Below, piece after piece: positions 59,644 to 64,000 of a DNA stretch of 64,000 nt (position 1 is the stretch's first letter; every line of letters begins with the position of its first letter). Origin of the DNA: Erpobdella octoculata (lineage: Eukaryota > Annelida > Clitellata > Hirudinida > Erpobdellidae); the NCBI GenBank assembly GCA_963978895.1, contig OZ022246.1, positions 5,013,932 through 5,077,931 on the forward strand. The letters are read 5' to 3'. The notes under the pieces are model-generated. The model saw only the letters and a list, made by a program, of their open reading frames with translations. It made no database searches and was not told the DNA's origin. The translations under genes and the position numbers were made by a program.

Positions 59644-60170
59644 TCAATCGTCTTCCTCGTCTTCATAGTCTTCCTCGTATTTTTCTTCTTCCTCTTCTTT
59701 TTCCCTGTATATTTTTTTACCAGTCTGATTTTTTCATAAATAGCTTTCTTATGCTTATCATATGTCGAATAGTCGATTGTACCGGAGCTCAACAGACCTA
59801 AAAACATATTTGAATTAAGATGTAACTTTGAAAGTAACATTTTGATGTTGTCCAAGTTGTCCACACCTTCCGAGCAATGTTTGTGATCATTTAAAATATT
59901 TTGTTTGTCGTCTTTGTTAAATTCTCGTGATGAAGCAATTGCAATTGTGAATGGAGATCGACACATAGGACATAGTCTTTATCCGGATATATTTATCAAT
60001 TTTACAACACAGGATACTCAATAGAAATGGTCGCAACCATCGAGAAAAACAATCACATTTTGTTGTTCATAACAAATAGCACATTCATCCCTGATTTCAA
60101 CGCATGTGTTTGTGCGATAAAAAGACCAAGGACACCATGAAGATAAACAGCGATGATGCGTCAAAGTCAT
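59644..60170 (-). pseudogene. RING-finger paralog, copy 3 (broken)
   Basis: Starts MTLTHHRCLSSWCPWSFYRT and keeps the first half of the RING, then an in-frame stop near 59980 replaces the region before CRSPF, and a frameshift lies near 59720. Upstream of the ATG the frame is open for about 22 codons with a hydrophobic ALFYLLLLHGF stretch. Confidence 0.75.
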
Positions 60171-60560
60171 ATTTGTATCAGCAGTAAACTTGGAAAATCC
60201 GTGTAAAAGTAGAAGATAAAATAATGCCTTAGTATTCAAATAAAATATTTATTATTGCTTTTGAAAATAAAACAATGTCTTTGGATTCTGAGTAAATTAT
60301 AACACATTTTCTTGCTGTAAAATAAATCTTTTATATTATAACCTTGAGTTTAAACAAAAATGTTTTGTTGTGTCCGAGCTTTCAAACAAACTGGCGTTTC
60401 AAAGACTGAATATGATAAAAGAAATATATATATATTTTTTATTATAGTTTATAGTCTTTTACACCATGTGTTTTAAGACGCGAAAACAAAATCAAAATGG
60501 AAAAATACTTATTTACACTAAACTATTTTTTCTCTATATTTACAGTTCTTTAGGATTATT

Positions 60561-61290
60561 TTGTACCCATTTATAGATGACGTCGTGGCATTTTTCCGAG
60601 TTCAGTATGGTTTGAAGTGTAGTTGGTTTTTGGCATGTCGCTACCATATCATAGAACAAATTATTGGAACAGCTTTTGAGAAGACAAACAAAAAATCAAA
60701 TGGTCTAGAAATACTTCTCTTTAAAAGATTTCGAGACAAATGGCAAATTATTGACCACACAAGCTTCAAATCAGCATCAACCAACTCTTTTGTAGAAGCT
60801 ATGGTTGCTTCATCTCGTGTTGAAATTCTGGAATTTGCCGAATCATACATGGAACTGCAGCAACCACGAGATGACTACAGAGAATTTCTGAAGCTGTCAT
60901 ACATTTTTCTAGGTGGAGTTCCGGTTTGTGGTATCAGTTCTGGGTGCCAGGTGCTACACACAGTTCAAAGTGGATGGCAAAAGTAATTTATGCCATTAAA
61001 GTTTGGCTGTTTCGAAACCAGTTCAAGATGACTGCCTTAGAAGAAAAAGGAGTCCGTGATCCAGTAACATTTGCTGTCTTGATCTACCTCAAGACATAAA
61101 TAACGGCACCCATAACTGTGGAGGCACCACTAAATAATTTTATATTAATGGAATAACTTGTTCGTTACCCACACGCTACTATTTCCACTGCTACCAGTAA
61201 AAAGCTTGGAATTTAATTGTGGTACATCTCTGAAGAACTGGTTGGGCTGGTTTATTTGACTCTAGGATTCCTCCAGAAACAAAATGGCGC
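60561..61290 (+). pseudogene. unclassified transposon-like ORF, copy in segment 3
   Basis: Paralog of 50603-51330. Extra frameshift near 60935. It shares both TAA stops of the other copy, so these predate the duplication. Confidence 0.6.
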
Positions 61291-61346
61291 ATGCTTAAAG
61301 CAATGAAAAAAATGAAGAATATTATACATTATCATTCAACACATTT

Positions 61347-61534
61347 TTTTTTATATTTATTTATTGAGCACCAACATAAGTATTAAACTTATACAAAAGA
61401 AAATAACCAAAACGACAAGAAAAATATAGTACCAAAATTTCAACAACAAAAAATCGATCAGTTGAGAAAGGAATAAGGTGCCCAAAAGGTTGATCCAAAG
61501 GGAATTCCTTTCCGCTTTATGGACAACCCGCTTT
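61347..61534 (-). mobile_element. retroposon 3' end, minus strand, second composite copy
   Basis: Same as 51388-51575. Confidence 0.6.
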
Positions 61535-61629
61535 AATGAACAAATAAATCAAATCTATTTGATTTCTTTTTAAGCTTGGGGGTCCTTGGACTCTTTGTCC
61601 ACCAGAGACAGATGGTTGTTTTGCCGCTG

Positions 61630-62290
61630 CATTTTTAACTAACAGTGTTATCCGGCGTTGTGCTGGTTATCTTAGAAGTTTTTGTTTCGTTTTTTCTGTC
61701 TTCTTCTTTCAATCTCTCTTTCAATTTTTTTGTAGTTTTTTAATCTCTCAAATTGTTTTTCATTCCATCTTTATCTCATTTTTTTCCTTTTTCTCTACTC
61801 GTTTTTAGGGTGAGCAAAATTAAATATAATGCATTGCCAGCCGAGAACGAGTCGATGTCTTACGTTTCCGCTCGATTGGATGTCGGAAAGAAGATTGATT
61901 AATTCCTCCAAAGATATTGCCGGTCACAAAACAAAGACACGAGCACATTACTTTAATTTTCAAATCCTTTATATTAACTTCACCACCGGTTTTGCTTGCT
62001 TGCTTGCTCCCTTGCTTGCTTGTTTGAATGTTTACAAACCTTGAAATTGAAAATTAACAAGCTTTCTATCATCCAATGGAGCTGAATTTTATAATATAGG
62101 CTCGCTCTTTATGAAGATGCATTCCATTAATTTTAGAAACTTTCCGAAAAAGATTTTATTTTTAAATTTAAAAAAAATTATCTACGTTTTAGAACAACAA
62201 CAAATCAAACATAATAATGAAAATATTTACAATTTAATGCCTTCACAGAAGATGATACCGATCTATTGAACTAACACGACCTCAAATTCC
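61630..62290 (-). mobile_element. Helitron-like segment, second composite copy
   Basis: Same as 51685-52330. Confidence 0.4.
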
Positions 62291-62494
62291 ATTTGTACGC
62301 TGCCACACTCAGCTATACACCAACTGCCTATTTGAGGAGAGGTTCCCTTATTTTGTTTGCGTTCAAACCTGTCTAGGCTGAGACAGAGATTGTACAAATG
62401 AGCCAGAATAAAAATATTTTTATTGAAGTGAAATAATGCAAAAAGGTGAGTAAAAAATGCTTTTCAATAAAAAAACCTTTTTTGAAAAATATGA

Positions 62495-63025
62495 TCAATC
62501 GTTTTCCTCGTCTTCATAGTCTTCCTCTTCGTCTTTTTCTTCTTCGTCTTCTTTTTCTTTTTCTATTTTTTTTACTAGTTCGATTGTTTCATAAATAGCT
62601 TTCGCATAAATATCATATGTCGAATAGTCATACGTACCGTTGTTCAACAGAGCTAAAAAAAAAAACAGAACTAGTATTTAATTGTGTAAGTAACTTTCTG
62701 ATGTTGTCCAAGTTGTCCACACCTTCCGAGCAATGTTTGTGATCATTTAAAATATTTTGTTTGTCGTCTTTGCTACATTTTCGTGACGAAGTAATTGTAA
62801 TGGTGAATGGAGATCGACAAATAGGACACATATTTGATTTGGATATTCTTATCAAATTTATGACACAAAAAGCGCAAAAAACATGGTCGCAACCATCGAG
62901 GAAAGCAATAACTCTTTTTTTTCATAACAAATAACACATTCTTCCTTGATATCAACGCATGAGTTTGTGCGATACCACGACCAAGGACACCATGCAGATA
63001 AACAGCGATGATTTGTCAAAGTCAT
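62495..63025 (-). pseudogene. RING-finger paralog, copy 4 (frameshifted)
   Basis: Closest to copy 2 (52536-53066). Frameshifts occur at a T run in the RING (near 62915) and an A run near 62660. Second half still codes MCPICRSPFTITITSSRKCS. Confidence 0.75.
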
Positions 63026-63237
63026 ATTTGTATCAACAGTACACTTGGAAAATCCGTGTAAAAGTTAAATAACGCCTTTTGTAGTGTATTGAAATAAAAT
63101 AGTTATAATTGATTTTGAAAATAAAGCAATGTCTTTCTATTTGAACAATATAGTTATTAATGCGAATAAAAATAATAACGAATTACTTACTAGAAGTGCG
63201 TTGTTAGTGGAAACACAAATATAAGTATAGATTGCTT

Positions 63238-63967
<730 letters not shown>

Positions 63968-64000
63968 CTTCAGAGCTTCATTTATAATAATAAAACGGTA

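Overview
This is a eukaryotic (invertebrate animal) nuclear window, AT-rich and crowded with repeats. The clearest host gene is a 15-exon minus-strand ortholog of CPSF6 (68-kDa subunit of cleavage factor Im, pre-mRNA 3'-end processing) at 27345-34850. All 15 exons keep phase and give a 659-codon product. TTAGGG repeats, L2- and CR1-like LINEs, Penelope-like elements, hAT MITEs and long (AT)n, (GA)n and (GAT)n arrays fit a lophotrochozoan such as a mollusc, but the species cannot be fixed from sequence alone.

Layout. 1-11.3 kb: two tandem copies (period 5,938 bp, no difference noticed by eye) of a CR1-type LINE, each followed by a GAT array, each with the same small inverted-repeat insertion splitting ORF2. 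11.3-24.4 kb: mostly non-coding, with microsatellites, Helitron-like ends, a hAT MITE with perfect 8-bp target duplication and a 180-bp retroposon with 12-bp target duplication. 24.4-25.65 kb: a 27-bp minisatellite on both sides of a decayed LINE 3' fragment. 27.2-34.9 kb: CPSF6, whose introns carry a minisatellite, a Helitron-like piece and a TIR element. 35.1-36.3 kb: an inverted-repeat unit holding Penelope-like element (PLE) pieces and a hammerhead ribozyme. 36.3-44.2 kb: a hAT-derived segment split by an L2 LINE, itself split by a 936-bp transposon carrying internal TTAGGG arrays; then a second hAT fragment, a mariner-like MITE, a tRNA-like repeat and a small RING-finger ORF. 44.3-47.8 kb: a PLE 3' half with GIY-YIG endonuclease, a second hammerhead motif downstream. 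47.9-50.1 kb: a decayed pogo/Tigger-like element with a hAT MITE at its right edge and a Helitron-like piece. 50.1-53.3 and 57.2-63.2 kb: further copies of the hAT/RING segment with an unclassified ORF. 53.8-57.2 kb: LINE fragments and nested TIR elements. 63.2-64 kb: two PLE 5' fragments on the minus strand and a third hammerhead motif.

The signals most worth following are: (i) three type III hammerhead motifs in which an AUG sits between the CUGANGA core and stem II, in two of them opening a reading frame through the ribozyme; (ii) the small transposon packed with TTAGGG arrays; (iii) a multicopy RING-finger ORF spread inside AT-bounded segmental duplications; (iv) the tandem LINE duplication. 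Exon boundaries, target duplications and RNA folds were worked out by eye; family names rest on motif recognition without database searches.
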